A stretch of 64,000 nucleotides of DNA from an uncultured Solirubrobacterales bacterium (GCA_937128795.1 CAKZMQ010000011.1:62001-126000), one strand, 5' to 3'; counted from the stretch's first letter, positions 32,301-40,298 are shown. The notes: a model not told the origin generated them from the letters alone. Numbers and translations: made by a program.

Positions 32301-34513
32301 TTCACCCCGCTCGAACCGATCAGCGTGTCGTCCCCGTCACCGCCAACGGCGTTTTCGATGTCGCTGGAGACCGCGTCGTTTTCGCCATCTTCGCCGTCAT
32401 TCGCGTTTCCGTCGAGTGACACCGTTACCGGCGCAAGCCGATCCGAGTACTCGACGGTGTCGATTCCCGCGCCGCCGCTCACGCTGTCCGTGCCAAGTCC
32501 CGGGAGCAGGGTGTCGTCGCCGTCGCCGGCGATTAGGGTGTCCGCCCCGCTGTTCCCTGAGAGCACGTTCGCGGAGGCGCTTCCAGTCAGGGAATCGTTG
32601 CCGATACCGCCGCTGACGTTTTCAACGTCGGTGTCGATGTCATCGGTTTCGCCGGACTCGCCGTCGTTCGCGGTGCCGTCGAGGGTCACGGTGACGCCAG
32701 TTGTCCGGGTTGAATAGTCGGCCGTGTCCAGACCGCCCCCGCCGCTGATCGCATCGTTGCCAGATCCCCCGTCAAGATTGTCGTCGCCTGAGCCGGTTGC
32801 GATCGTGTCGTCACCCGGTCCAGCGAATACCGTCGTGGCTGTGGCTGCCGACGACACGATGTCGTCGGCAAGGTCGCCGGTGCGCACGCGGATCTCGTCG
32901 ATGCCGCTCGCGGAGCAGGTCGCTTCGTGGGAATTCACCAACGTACAACCGCTGCCCGCAGTCATCGTCGCGCCTGTGTCTTCCAGCGTGTACGTGCCGC
33001 CGCCCAGCGAAATCGCGACGTCGTTGGAGCTGTCGTTGCCGGCCGTGTAGCTCAGTCGACCGTTGCCCGACTGAACCACAGCGGTGCCGTCAGCCGGCCG
33101 CAGATCCTCGATCGCCTTTGAGACGTTCAGTCGGCCTCCGGAGACGGTAATGCCATTGAGCGCTGCGATCGGGTCGGCGGAATCGAGCAACACTGATTTG
33201 ATCTCAGCTGCGCCCGCCGTCGGTTCGTACGATCGCATCAAGCTGGCCGCACCCGCGACATGCGGAGAGGCCATGGATGTGCCTTGGTAGTAGGCATAGT
33301 TGTCGTTTGGAGTCGTGCTGAGAATGTTGCTTCCAGGGGCACCCAAATCGACTTCCGTCGCGCCGTAGTTTGAAAAGCTCGATCGCGTGTCGTCCTGTGT
33401 CGTTGCCGCGACGCAGACCACGTTTGGTTCGTCGTAACTGCAGGGGTAGAACTCTTGGCTGTCGACGTCGGAGTTGGAGTTGCCCGCAGCGAATACGTAC
33501 AGCGTCTGAGGATTGGCATGGATAGCGTCCCGCGATGCCTGCGAGTATCCGCCGCCGCCAAAACTGCCGTTCACGACTTTCGCGTGTTGGCCCGCGTACA
33601 TAAGGGCCGGGACGAGCGTCGAATCGGTTCCATAGCCTGCGTCGTCGAGTCCTTTGACCGGAATGATCGAAGCGTCCCAATTCACACCAGTGATGCCGGT
33701 TCCGTTGTTGCCCTCGGCTCCAATCGTTCCTGCAACGTGAGTTCCGTGTGAGTGGACGTCGTCTGGGTCGTTGTCCGAGGTGGGAACCGCATACGTCTCG
33801 CCCGCAAAGTCCCAGCCACGGAAGTCATCGATCAGGCCATTGCTGTCGTCGTCAATTCCGTTCGTCTCCTTGCCGCTGCCGGTTTCACCCGGATTCGACC
33901 AGATGTTCGCCTCCAGGTCCTCGTGGTCGTAGTCCACGCCTGTATCGATCACGGCGACGTTGGTTGCGTCTGATCCGCTGAAAAGGTCCCATGCTTCGGG
34001 GCCGTCAATGTCTGCGTCAGCGGTTCCCGTAGTGGTGTTCACAGTCTGGCCGGTGTTGTGCAAGCCCCAGAGGTTCGAGAACGACGGATCGTTTGGAGTG
34101 GTCGTCACCTGAACGTAGTTGTCAGTTTGCGCGTACGCGACGCCGGGCTGGTCCGAAATCGCGGCGGCGAGTTGTTTTTCATCGCTGTCACGTGGAATCG
34201 AACCAACCTCCATGCCGTCGAGCGGAAGTGCCTTGATGCGCCGAACTTCAAACTTCTTTCGGACCGCCGCGCGTTGCTTGGCCGACGTCGACTTCTCGAA
34301 CCGAATTATCAGGCGATCTGGAACGAACTCCGGCAAATCGTGCTCCTTGGCCTCGTCGATGAACCGGCTTGAATATTGCTCCGCCGCGACAGCGTCGCGA
34401 GTCGTCGCCTCGGAAGGAACGTCTGGTCGATCGTTCAACACGATCGACTGCAGCCCAAGGACAGTGACGATGAGGGCGGCGACGAAGGAGACAAATTTCA
34501 CATTGACATGCAT
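29315..34513 (-). CDS. Secreted subtilisin-like (S8) peptidase with RTX-type calcium-binding repeats
   Basis: This protein has 1732 residues from ATG 34513; an upstream in-frame start adds 29 residues before the signal peptide and is not preferred. A signal segment (VKFVSFVAALIVTVLGLQSI) is followed by an inhibitor-like prodomain to about 135 and an S8 catalytic domain: D190 (VAVIDTGVDY), H256 (HSHGTHVAG), oxyanion N345 (FAAGNSNS) and S413 (GTSMASPHVAG). From about residue 505 the rest is repetitive: eleven copies of a beta module (YSxRxxxVxVxIDGxANDGExGExDxV) alternate with RTX nonapeptides of the GGxGxDxLxGG type, which bind calcium after export. An extracellular protease is likely, perhaps for surface remodelling. 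The upstream region carries motif copy B. Confidence 0.93.
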   Translation of the reverse strand: MHVNVKFVSFVAALIVTVLGLQSIVLNDRPDVPSEATTRDAVAAEQYSSRFIDEAKEHDLPEFVPDRLIIRFEKSTSAKQRAAVRKKFEVRRIKALPLDGMEVGSIPRDSDEKQLAAAISDQPGVAYAQTDNYVQVTTTPNDPSFSNLWGLHNTGQTVNTTTGTADADIDGPEAWDLFSGSDATNVAVIDTGVDYDHEDLEANIWSNPGETGSGKETNGIDDDSNGLIDDFRGWDFAGETYAVPTSDNDPDDVHSHGTHVAGTIGAEGNNGTGITGVNWDASIIPVKGLDDAGYGTDSTLVPALMYAGQHAKVVNGSFGGGGYSQASRDAIHANPQTLYVFAAGNSNSDVDSQEFYPCSYDEPNVVCVAATTQDDTRSSFSNYGATEVDLGAPGSNILSTTPNDNYAYYQGTSMASPHVAGAASLMRSYEPTAGAAEIKSVLLDSADPIAALNGITVSGGRLNVSKAIEDLRPADGTAVVQSGNGRLSYTAGNDSSNDVAISLGGGTYTLEDTGATMTAGSGCTLVNSHEATCSASGIDEIRVRTGDLADDIVSSAATATTVFAGPGDDTIATGSGDDNLDGGSGNDAISGGGGLDTADYSTRTTGVTVTLDGTANDGESGETDDIDTDVENVSGGIGNDSLTGSASANVLSGNSGADTLIAGDGDDTLLPGLGTDSVSGGAGIDTVEYSDRLAPVTVSLDGNANDGEDGENDAVSSDIENAVGGDGDDTLIGSSGVNTLDGGAGNDRIRSGAAADVSIGGPGVDVADYSDRSAAVSVSIDGLANDGESGEGDNVGTDIESITGGSDDDTLTGSSADNTFDGGAGSDVFVGSSGTDTVTYSSRSAAVNATIDGNANDGESGEGDDVGTDIENIVGGSGNDVLTGDANANLLSGNDGNDTLNGNDGDDVLDGGYGDDVHNGGDGSDTADYGMRLDWAAFEANLDGGVEVSIDGVADDGFGTEADNVKLDVENVNGTVFSDLLEGSDANNRLDGSDSSDLLIGGDGDDELIGGAADETEFGYSFGTNYFEPGNGDDYVDTGALYTELVADPGADTYYSNGLSGAQLSYAARTEDINASIDNTANDGEVGEGDNIRGSWSVVTGGSGDDTIKAAIGGGILALIGGPGNDTLTGSGGWTQLKGDDGNDQLNVGAGVSFQSGFSAYWGGAGTDTLSYAARASAVTVSPDGYGNDGADGENHYVGTDVENIVGTDFNDVLIGSSSGNKLDGGYGCDSLTGNDGNDELIGGPSDEENWGACVNTYDGGNGDDTLRSASSGEVLLAEPGADTYYTSGDGTTTVDYSSHAAAVNVSIDNVANDGAVGENDNVRSGIQTVIGTDFDDTLVGNNGINVFRGGDGNDTFDGKLSGDYLYGEAGDDLIDGGAPGGQWTDGLYGGSGNDTVTYAGRTESVTVNLAPGGSNGESGENDYIAGDIENAIGGDGFDTLIGNSADNKLEGGYWCDSLTGNGGNDTLYGGPTDEDNWGWCFNTYSGGDGDDTIRAAAGGEQLLAEPGADTYYGGSATVDYSSRGAAVDVSIDNVANDGASGENDNVRPGIVTVRGTDYDDTFVGSIGMNIFFGGDGDDTMDGKLSGDYLYGEAGNDLIDGGPPGGSWTDALYGGTGVDTVTYAGRTASVTVSLAPGGSNGESGENDYIAGDIENVIGGSGADTLTGNSSANVITGGDGADSVDGAGGDDELQLQDGVDDSSIVCGTGTDSVIADLLPFDVTNSDCETVSRS

Positions 34514-34646
34514 CGGATGGCCTTTCGCGAGCAGATTGGTTCGAAGAGCTGAGTCGCAGCGTGTCCGACGCGATACCGAACCATCTGACACCCACAGCAA
34601 CCAGCTATATGACGGATCGAGTCCGCCATGCGATGCGGTCTCGGTG

Positions 34647-34704
34647 ATGTTCCGTCAATATGTAGATGCGCGCAGGCGAACATTTATGCGAAAAACTTTT
34701 TCAG
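34647..34704 (-). promoter_or_regulatory. Conserved intergenic motif, copy B
   Basis: The motif is the same as at 15665-15720: on the minus strand GCATCTAC, four bases, TGACGGAACAT, preceded by CGCATA at the same 13-base distance and by a T-rich CTGAAA patch. It ends 134 bases before the ATG of the S8/RTX protease gene. Beyond the core, GACTCGATCC here matches GACTCAATCC at the corresponding place downstream of copy A. Confidence 0.55.
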
Positions 34705-34836
34705 TTTTCCGCAGCGCCGGGCGACCGCTAGAAGCCGAAACCCGTGGATTTCGACGAAACGCTCGGTGCGGTCTGGGCTGATTCCGGCCGGCCACCGACC
34801 AAGCAACGTATGGCAACAAAAGAACTCGAAAACTGA

Positions 34837-34850
34837 CCCCGGTGTCGGGG
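34837..34850 (-). terminator. Terminator-like hairpin after pckG
   Basis: CCCCG-gtgt-CGGGG lies 58 bases past the pckG stop. On the minus strand it is followed by TCAGTTTT, a weak T-tract. Confidence 0.5.
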
Positions 34851-34907
34851 AACTCGCGCTTGTGTAGGTAGCGTCCGTTTCCGCTCGTGGCACGCGGTCG
34901 AGCGAAT

Positions 34908-36719
34908 TCAGCCGAGTTTGGCTTCCAGTTCGGCCACTTGCTCGTTGATCTCTGCCGGGAGCTTGTCGCCGAACTTGGCGAGGAACTCCTTGACCTGCGG
35001 CAGCTCTGCCTTGACGAGCTCGGTGTCGACCGTCAGCAGCTGCTCAAGGTCGGCCGCGTCGATCGAGAGGCCTTCAAGGTTCAGATCCTCCGCCTTCGGC
35101 ACGTTGCCGATCGGCGTCTCGACTGCGTCGACTTCGCCGGCCAAACGGCGGCAGACCCAGTCGAGCACGCGACTGTTCTCGCCGAATCCCGGCCAGAGAA
35201 ACTTGCCGTCGTCATCTTTGCGGAACCAGTTGACATAGAAGATCTTCGGCAGCTTCGCGCCGTCCGTTTTACCGATGTTCAGCCAGTGCTGGATGTAGTC
35301 GCCCATGTGGTATCCGGCGAACGGCAACTGCGCGAATGGGTCGAAACGCAACTGGCCGACGGTGCCGGCTGCGGCGGCGGTCATTTCGGACGACATCGTC
35401 GCGGCGAGGAAAGTCCCGTGGTCCCAATCGAATGCCTCGCGAACGAGCGGGATGACGGTGGCGCGGCGCCCGCCAAAAAGAATCGCGTCGATCGGCACAC
35501 CCGCGGTGTCCTCCCACTCCGGCGCGATGCACGGGGCCTGTGCTGCTCCCACGGCAAATCGTGCGTTGGGATGCGCGGCCGGCGCCTCAGAGTCGGGAGT
35601 CCAGTCTTCGCCGTGCCAGTCGGTCAGGTGCGACGGCTTTTCCTTGGTCATGCCCTCCCACCAGATGTCTCCGTCGTCGGTCAACGCACAGTTGGTGAAG
35701 ACGGTGTTCTTGGTGATCGTGTCCATCGCGTTCGGATTGGTGTCGTATCCGGTACCCGGGGCGACGCCGAAGAACCCTGCCTCGGGGTTAATTGCGTAGA
35801 GGCGGCCGTCGTCGCCAAACTTCATCCAGGCGATGTCGTCGCCGACCGTCTCCACGGTCCAACCCTCGAGCGTTGGAACGAGCATCGCGAGGTTGGTCTT
35901 GCCGCAGGCACTCGGGAAGGCTCCGGTGATGAACTTGACGTCACCGGTCGGGCTGGTGAGCTTGAGAATCAGCATGTGCTCCGCCATCCAGCCCTCGTCA
36001 CGCGCCATCACGCTGGCAATGCGCAGAGCGAAGCACTTCTTGCCAAGCAGGGCGTTTCCGCCGTAGCCAGATCCGTACGACCAGATCTCGCGAGTCTCGG
36101 GGAAGTGGACGATGTACTTCTCGGAGTTGCACGGCCACGGCACGTCTTCCTGACCTTCGGCCAGCGGCGCGCCGACCGAGTGGACAGCCGGTACAAACTC
36201 GCCGTCCGTGCCCAATTCGGCCAAAACCTTCGAACCGATACGAGCCATGATGCGCATGCTCGCGGCCACGTACGGAGAGTCGGTCAGTTCAATCCCGATG
36301 TGCGATTTGTCCGAGCCGATCGGACCCATGCTGAACGGGATCACGTACATCGTGCGGCCCTTCATCGCGCCGTCGAAAATCGGGTTGAGGATTCCGCGCA
36401 TCTCCTCGGGGTCTTTCCAGTTGTTCGTCGGGCCCGCGTCTGACTCTTCGGCGGAGCAGATAAAAGTGCGGTCCTCGACGCGAGCCACGTCGGATGGGTC
36501 AGAGAAAGCGAGGTAAGAATTCGGGCGCTTGGCGTCGGACAGCTTGGTGAAGGTGCCGTTGTCGACGAGTAGCTGACACAGTGCGTCGTACTCCTCCGCC
36601 GAACCGTCGAGCACTTGGATCTTGTCGGGCTTCGTCAGCTCTGCAATCTGCTCGACCCACGTACGCAGACCTACGTGCGTGATCGAATCGACCGAGGCGT
36701 CAAGGGTTGAATTGCTCAT
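34908..36719 (-). CDS. pckG: Phosphoenolpyruvate carboxykinase (GTP)
   Basis: This is a 603-residue GTP-dependent PEPCK, close to the usual size of about 610. Characteristic segments are [25 protein letters not shown], the P-loop kinase-1a motif [41 protein letters not shown] (metal and GTP site) and RVLDWVCRR near the C-terminus. It interconverts oxaloacetate and phosphoenolpyruvate with GTP, the entry step of gluconeogenesis. It is a single gene: a 177-base gap separates it from the hydroxylase gene upstream, and a hairpin lies downstream. The start ATG 36719 is followed by the expected N-terminal helix. Confidence 0.98.
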   Translation of the reverse strand: MSNSTLDASVDSITHVGLRTWVEQIAELTKPDKIQVLDGSAEEYDALCQLLVDNGTFTKLSDAKRPNSYLAFSDPSDVARVEDRTFICSAEESDAGPTNNWKDPEEMRGILNPIFDGAMKGRTMYVIPFSMGPIGSDKSHIGIELTDSPYVAASMRIMARIGSKVLAELGTDGEFVPAVHSVGAPLAEGQEDVPWPCNSEKYIVHFPETREIWSYGSGYGGNALLGKKCFALRIASVMARDEGWMAEHMLILKLTSPTGDVKFITGAFPSACGKTNLAMLVPTLEGWTVETVGDDIAWMKFGDDGRLYAINPEAGFFGVAPGTGYDTNPNAMDTITKNTVFTNCALTDDGDIWWEGMTKEKPSHLTDWHGEDWTPDSEAPAAHPNARFAVGAAQAPCIAPEWEDTAGVPIDAILFGGRRATVIPLVREAFDWDHGTFLAATMSSEMTAAAAGTVGQLRFDPFAQLPFAGYHMGDYIQHWLNIGKTDGAKLPKIFYVNWFRKDDDGKFLWPGFGENSRVLDWVCRRLAGEVDAVETPIGNVPKAEDLNLEGLSIDAADLEQLLTVDTELVKAELPQVKEFLAKFGDKLPAEINEQVAELEAKLG

Positions 36720-36896
36720 CGCGCGGGAGAACTCCTGGGAATTTGTGAGTGACCGGCTCGCCGCTAGCGCCTAATCAAATCGCGCGGACGGGCCATCGAA
36801 TGTGTCCGGTCGGGCGGCGCAAGAGACTGCAGGGCCATCCCGATCAGCGAAGGATAGCCGGATTTTCAGTTGTGGATCAGTGTTTTACCGCGAGAG

Positions 36897-37682
36897 TCAG
36901 GCGTTGTCGTAGCGCTCGGTTTCGACGCCGAGGTTGCGAGCCGTCGGCGACTTCTTCACCTTCGACTGGTCAGGGAACGTGCCGAGCGCGCGATCGGACA
37001 AGTTCGACGAAACGCCCATCCAGTAGTCCTCGTGTTTGAAATGGTGCAATCTGTGCGAGCGCCATACGGACCGAAAGAAGCGGGTCTTCGGCACGTAAGG
37101 GGTGTGGATCAGAAAGTGCGTCCACTCGTACCGCAGAAGTCCGACATACGAGAAGAACAACGCCGTCAGATAGAGCGGCAGGAAAGTTCCGCCGGTCAGC
37201 GCGGTGATGACAGCCGCCGTGAGCGGTGCTGCGGTGATCGCGATCAAAAACATCGAGCCGGTGATCTCCGAAGCGTGGAGCAATACGCGGTCCAGTTCGG
37301 ACGGCGCCTTGTGGTGGCGTCGGTGTGCACGGGCGGTGTAGAGGTCGTAGCTCTTGCCACGGATCGTGAAGGGCTTTAGGTGCAGCAGGTAGCGATGGAT
37401 CACCCATTCGACGAATGGTTGGGCCGCGATCAGAATGACCGGCGCGAGCAGATCGCGCCAGGTGAACTCGCCGACGGCAATACGAAGCGCGAGTACGACC
37501 GCGATCGCAGTCATCACTGCCCATCCGGAGAAGTGTTTGATGAATTCTCGGAAACACGCGCCGAGTGTGGTCAGGTCCCTACGGCTTGCGGTGACGACTT
37601 CGTGATAATCGTTCGGTACCTCGGTGGCGTCTTCATTGGCGTGCGCGTGTGCGTCTGCGTGGGCATGTGCGTGGCTGTGCAT
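36897..37682 (-). CDS. Fatty acid hydroxylase / sterol desaturase family membrane protein
   Basis: This is a 261-residue membrane protein with the histidine boxes of the di-iron hydroxylase superfamily: EWVIHRYLLH, ARAHRRHHKAP, WTHFLIHTPY and SHRLHHFKHEDYW. Four hydrophobic segments lie between them (for example AVMTAIAVVLALRIA, LYLTALFFSYVGLL). It probably hydroxylates or desaturates an acyl or isoprenoid chain at the membrane using oxygen. The N-terminus is unusual: HSHAHAHADAHAHA in the first 16 residues, an alternating His/Ala segment that could bind metal. It lies 6 bases downstream of the FadR-type regulator and is probably co-transcribed with it, consistent with fatty-acid-linked regulation. 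Confidence 0.87.
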   Translation of the reverse strand: MHSHAHAHADAHAHANEDATEVPNDYHEVVTASRRDLTTLGACFREFIKHFSGWAVMTAIAVVLALRIAVGEFTWRDLLAPVILIAAQPFVEWVIHRYLLHLKPFTIRGKSYDLYTARAHRRHHKAPSELDRVLLHASEITGSMFLIAITAAPLTAAVITALTGGTFLPLYLTALFFSYVGLLRYEWTHFLIHTPYVPKTRFFRSVWRSHRLHHFKHEDYWMGVSSNLSDRALGTFPDQSKVKKSPTARNLGVETERYDNA

Positions 37683-37688
37683 CTTGGA

Positions 37689-38453
37689 TCAGGCCTTTGC
37701 TCTGGTGTTGGTGGGCCGACGAACGGGTGCATCCCGCTCGAGGTTTTCAATTGCGGTGTTGATCGCGTCGATCGCGCCTCTGAGCGAGGTGCGCGTCGCA
37801 GCTTCGGCGGCAGCCGAGTCGCCGTCTGAAATCGCCTGCGCGATCGGAATCCGATAGTCGCCGCGCTCGAGTTCTTGAATCGTCCAGTTGAGCTGCAACT
37901 CGGGCGCTGCCTGTGAACTCTTGATCAGGCTGTTGTAGGCGAGTCGGTAGGCGATGTTGTCGGCGCCGTCGAGCATCCGTTCCCAAAAACGCAAGTCAAG
38001 TGCGACGATCTCCGGACCGTGCGGCGCGGCCTTGAGTTGGTGAGCCAGCGAGAGAAGGTCGTCTTTGACCTGCTGGTCGGCGCGCAGAGCACAGAGCCGG
38101 GCGAGGTCTGTACCGATTGCAGCGCGCATCTCGAAACCGGCGCGCCAAAGACGCGCGCCTGCGAGATCCTCCGCCGCGTACTCAGCGAGCAAAGCCAACG
38201 CGTCGAGCCCAGCCGTGCGTTCGAAATCGAGCACCTTCGTACCGCCGCCCTGCGTGACGCTGACCAAGCCGATCTGCTCGGCCCGTTTGGTCGCTTCGCG
38301 CACAACGTGGCGGTTCACGCCAAACACCTCAGCAAGCTGCCGCTCGGCTGGAAGATTCGTCCCCACCGCATACGTCCCATCAAGAATCGCCGAAGCGATC
38401 TGCCGAAACACTTGGTCGGGAAGCGACTGCGATTTCACTGCCTGTAGCGCCAT
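37689..38453 (-). CDS. FadR/GntR-family transcriptional regulator
   Basis: This protein has 254 residues from ATG 38453. The N-terminal winged HTH is clear (SLPDQVFRQIASAILDGTY, NLPAERQLAEVFGVNRHVVREATKRAEQIGLVSV), and the rest is an all-helical FCD-like ligand-binding domain. It lies immediately upstream of the fatty-acid hydroxylase gene with a 6-base gap, suggesting one transcript. Two perfect TGGT-N3-ACCA sites, the consensus of FadR-subfamily operators, lie at 38454-38464 (abutting the start codon) and 38483-38493, indicating autoregulation. A longer reading from GTG 38465 would overlap the first operator and is less likely. The ligand is unknown; acyl-CoA is a guess from the family and the neighbour. 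Confidence 0.88.
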   Translation of the reverse strand: MALQAVKSQSLPDQVFRQIASAILDGTYAVGTNLPAERQLAEVFGVNRHVVREATKRAEQIGLVSVTQGGGTKVLDFERTAGLDALALLAEYAAEDLAGARLWRAGFEMRAAIGTDLARLCALRADQQVKDDLLSLAHQLKAAPHGPEIVALDLRFWERMLDGADNIAYRLAYNSLIKSSQAAPELQLNWTIQELERGDYRIPIAQAISDGDSAAAEAATRTSLRGAIDAINTAIENLERDAPVRRPTNTRAKA

Positions 38454-38493
38454 TGGTCCAACCACTATACCAGATGGTCAAATGGTTGTACCA
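38454..38493 (-). promoter_or_regulatory. FadR-type promoter with two TGGT-N3-ACCA operators
   Basis: Perfect TGGT-CCA-ACCA (38454-38464) and TGGT-TGT-ACCA (38483-38493) sites lie 29 bases apart. They flank a minus-strand minus-10 TATAGT at 38464-38469. The transcript would start almost at the ATG 38453, so occupation of the proximal site should shut the promoter. Confidence 0.75.
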
Positions 38494-38532
38494 CTCCCAC
38501 TCCCCAACACCCGTTTCCCTGCAATTTGCATA

Positions 38533-38561
38533 CGAGACCTCTCACCAGGTGAGAGGTCTCG
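38533..38561. repeat. Perfect 14-base-arm palindrome
   Basis: Arms at 38533-38546 and 38548-38561 (CGAGACCTCTCACC and complement) are perfectly paired around a single central A. It lies between the FadR promoter and the G-rich fold-back region. No T-tract follows on either side. It could be a large operator or an insulating hairpin. Confidence 0.6.
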
Positions 38562-38964
38562 GGCGGTGTTTGCGGGTTTTGTGCGGGGTTGGGCGTGCGC
38601 GGTTCGCGGTTGCGTGGGGTTTGCTGCGGGGGGTGGGTTGACTTTCGTTTGGGCACCGATGGGGTTGGGCGGGAAGGTTGATCGGGGAGCTGGTTACGGG
38701 GGATGTGCGTTGGGGATTGGGCACCCCGATTGCGTTGGGGTGTTTTGGTCCAAACCTGTCCCGGCGGGAGAGGTTTGGACCACGCCGCCCCATTCCGCTG
38801 CGTTCCTTCGTTCCAGGACTCCCCCTCAGGGGGACTCCTGAACAAAAACATCCCATTCCCAAGCCCAACAGCTCCCGCACCCCATGCAACGAAGCGCCCC
38901 AACCCTCTTCCCCATCAGTGCCAAAACGAGAGTCAGTCCGCGCCCCGCATCGAACTCCCTGACC
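38562..38964. other. Gene-free fold-back region with G-rich and C-rich halves
   Basis: I see no credible gene here. On the plus strand the left half is strongly G-rich (repeated GGGGTTGGG-like blocks) and the right half C-rich (CCCCAACCC-like blocks). The centre is a long hairpin: 12-base perfect arms at 38746-38757 and 38771-38782 plus an inner TCCC/GGGA stem. A CACCCC/GGGGTG repeat (38722-38742) and a near-palindrome around 38815-38841 add to it. Open frames through it are a by-product of skewed composition. Confidence 0.55.
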
Positions 38965-39001
38965 AAAAAAAAGAGGACCCCGCAAAACCGCGAGGTCCTC
39001 T
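38965..39001 (-). terminator. Rho-independent terminator of rplJL
   Basis: On the minus strand AGAGGACC(T)CGC pairs with GCG(G)GGTCCTCT around a GGTTTT loop (38972-39001) and is followed by eight T residues. It lies 41 bases after the rplL stop. Confidence 0.9.
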
Positions 39002-39041
39002 CTGACAGATACAGCATGAATGCGGGTAACCCCGCAAACGA

Positions 39042-39425
39042 CTACTTGACTTCGACGGTGCCGCCAGCCTCTTCGATCTCGGCCTTGAGCTTGTCGGCCT
39101 CGTCGCGCTCGATGCCCTCCTTGACGGGCTGCGGAGCGTCGTCGACGATTGCCTTGGCTTCCTTGAGGCCCAGGCCGGTCGCCGCGCGGACAACCTTGAT
39201 CACCTGAATCTTCTTGTCGCCACCACCGGTGAGGATTACGTCAACGGTCGAGGACTCTTCCTCGCCCGCGTCGCCGCCACCGCCGCCACCGGCTGCCGGA
39301 GCTGCCGCTGCGACTGCTGTGGCCGATACGCCGAATTCCTCTTCGAGGGCCTTGATGCGTTCAGAGAGCTCGAGCACGGAAATGCCCTTCAGCTCCTCGA
39401 TCCAGTCTGCTGTTGAAGTTGCCAT
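39042..39425 (-). CDS. rplL: 50S ribosomal protein L7/L12
   Basis: This is a 127-residue L7/L12: N-terminal dimerisation helices ([26 protein letters not shown]), an Ala/Gly hinge ([12 protein letters not shown]) and the conserved factor-binding domain ([36 protein letters not shown]). It forms the mobile ribosomal stalk with L10 and recruits translation factors. It follows rplJ by 48 bases and is ended by a strong terminator. Normally rpoB follows here; instead a fold-back region and unrelated genes follow. Confidence 0.98.
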   Translation of the reverse strand: MATSTADWIEELKGISVLELSERIKALEEEFGVSATAVAAAAPAAGGGGGGDAGEEESSTVDVILTGGGDKKIQVIKVVRAATGLGLKEAKAIVDDAPQPVKEGIERDEADKLKAEIEEAGGTVEVK

Positions 39426-39473
39426 TTGTGTTTCTCCTTGGATTTGTCGTCAGTCTTGAAGTTGTGGATGCGG

Positions 39474-40208
39474 CTACTCGCCGGCGTCCTCTGTAGGTGC
39501 GTCTTCAGCGGGTGCCTCATCTTCTGAGGGTGCGTCTTCTTCTGCGGGTGCGTCTTCAGCAGGCGCTTCTTCGGCTGCCGGAGCTTCTTCAGCTGCGGCT
39601 TCCTCGGTCGCTTCTGCTTCTGGAGCCTCTTCGGCAGCAGCCTCTTCAGCCGGCGCCTCTTCGGCCGCCGGGGCATCGCCCGAAACCAGACCCTGGTCAC
39701 GAATCGCGCCGAGCTGGATGGCGAGGCCACCAAGCAGGCCGCCAAGACCGCGGACAATCCCGGTCAAAGGCGTTGCGATCATGCCAACGAGCTGGCCGTT
39801 GAGGACGTCACGGCTCGGCAGCTTGGTAAGCGCGGTGAACTGCTCGACGGAGATGATCTGACCCTCCATCACGCCGCCCTTGAACTCGAGAATCTCGTGT
39901 TCCTTCTTGAAGTCGGCGATTGCCTTGGCCGCCATTGCGATGTCGCCCCTCACGTAAGTGAAGGCCGTCGGCCCGTTGAGGAACTCCTTCAGGTCGACGC
40001 CGCCAGGGGCGTTGGCCTTGTCGAGCGCCAGCGAGGTCAGGGTGTTCTTGACAACCTGAAAACTCGCGTCGGCCTCACCGAGCTTGCCGCGAAGTTTCGC
40101 AACCTGAGAGACGGTGATCCCGCGATAGTCCACGGCGAAAATCGCCTCGGACTCGCCGACGCGTCCTGCGACGTCGTCGATGAATGCGGCCTTTTGATCT
40201 CTGTTCAC
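39474..40208 (-). CDS. rplJ: 50S ribosomal protein L10 with long acidic C-terminal tail
   Basis: This protein has 244 residues from GTG 40208, chosen because AGGAG lies ten bases upstream and because VNRDQKAAFIDDVAGRV matches the usual L10 N-terminus; a longer reading to 40253 would run into the leader. The L10 core (AIFAVDYRGITVSQVAKLR, FQVVKNTLTSLALDKA, GPTAFTYVRGD, LPSRDVLNGQLVGMIATPLTG) occupies about 175 residues. The remaining 70 are an Ala/Glu/Pro-rich acidic tail (APAAEEAPAEEAAAEEAPEAE...), making it much longer than the usual 165-180. L10 anchors L7/L12 to 23S rRNA. An L10 leader precedes it. Confidence 0.96.
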   Translation of the reverse strand: MNRDQKAAFIDDVAGRVGESEAIFAVDYRGITVSQVAKLRGKLGEADASFQVVKNTLTSLALDKANAPGGVDLKEFLNGPTAFTYVRGDIAMAAKAIADFKKEHEILEFKGGVMEGQIISVEQFTALTKLPSRDVLNGQLVGMIATPLTGIVRGLGGLLGGLAIQLGAIRDQGLVSGDAPAAEEAPAEEAAAEEAPEAEATEEAAAEEAPAAEEAPAEDAPAEEDAPSEDEAPAEDAPTEDAGE

Positions 40209-40272
40209 GTTGTTGGTTCTCCTGTGGATTGATCTCGCCGCGAAAGACAACATGGCAAGACCCCTTTAGAGT

Positions 40273-40287
40273 CCACGCGAAGCGTGG
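40273..40287 (-). promoter_or_regulatory. Hairpin between L10 leader and rplJ
   Basis: CCACG(CTTCG)CGTGG on the minus strand lies between the L10-binding element and the rplJ start. It may form part of the regulatory switch or merely cap the leader. Confidence 0.4.
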
Positions 40288-40298
40288 CAACAAACAGA

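Noticed and set aside
29315..33100. Direct repeats resembling a CRISPR or minisatellite array
   Set aside because: The repeats are in frame and encode RTX and beta modules of the protease; unit lengths vary and there are no spacers.
34887..36443. Plus-strand open frame of 518 codons
   Set aside because: It lies opposite pckG, which is unmistakable. The amino-acid pattern is typical of antisense frames in GC-rich genes.
38065..38985. Several open frames of 100-260 codons between fadR and rplL
   Set aside because: They follow from skewed G/C composition and palindromes and give Pro/Arg/Trp-rich sequences with no recognisable fold.
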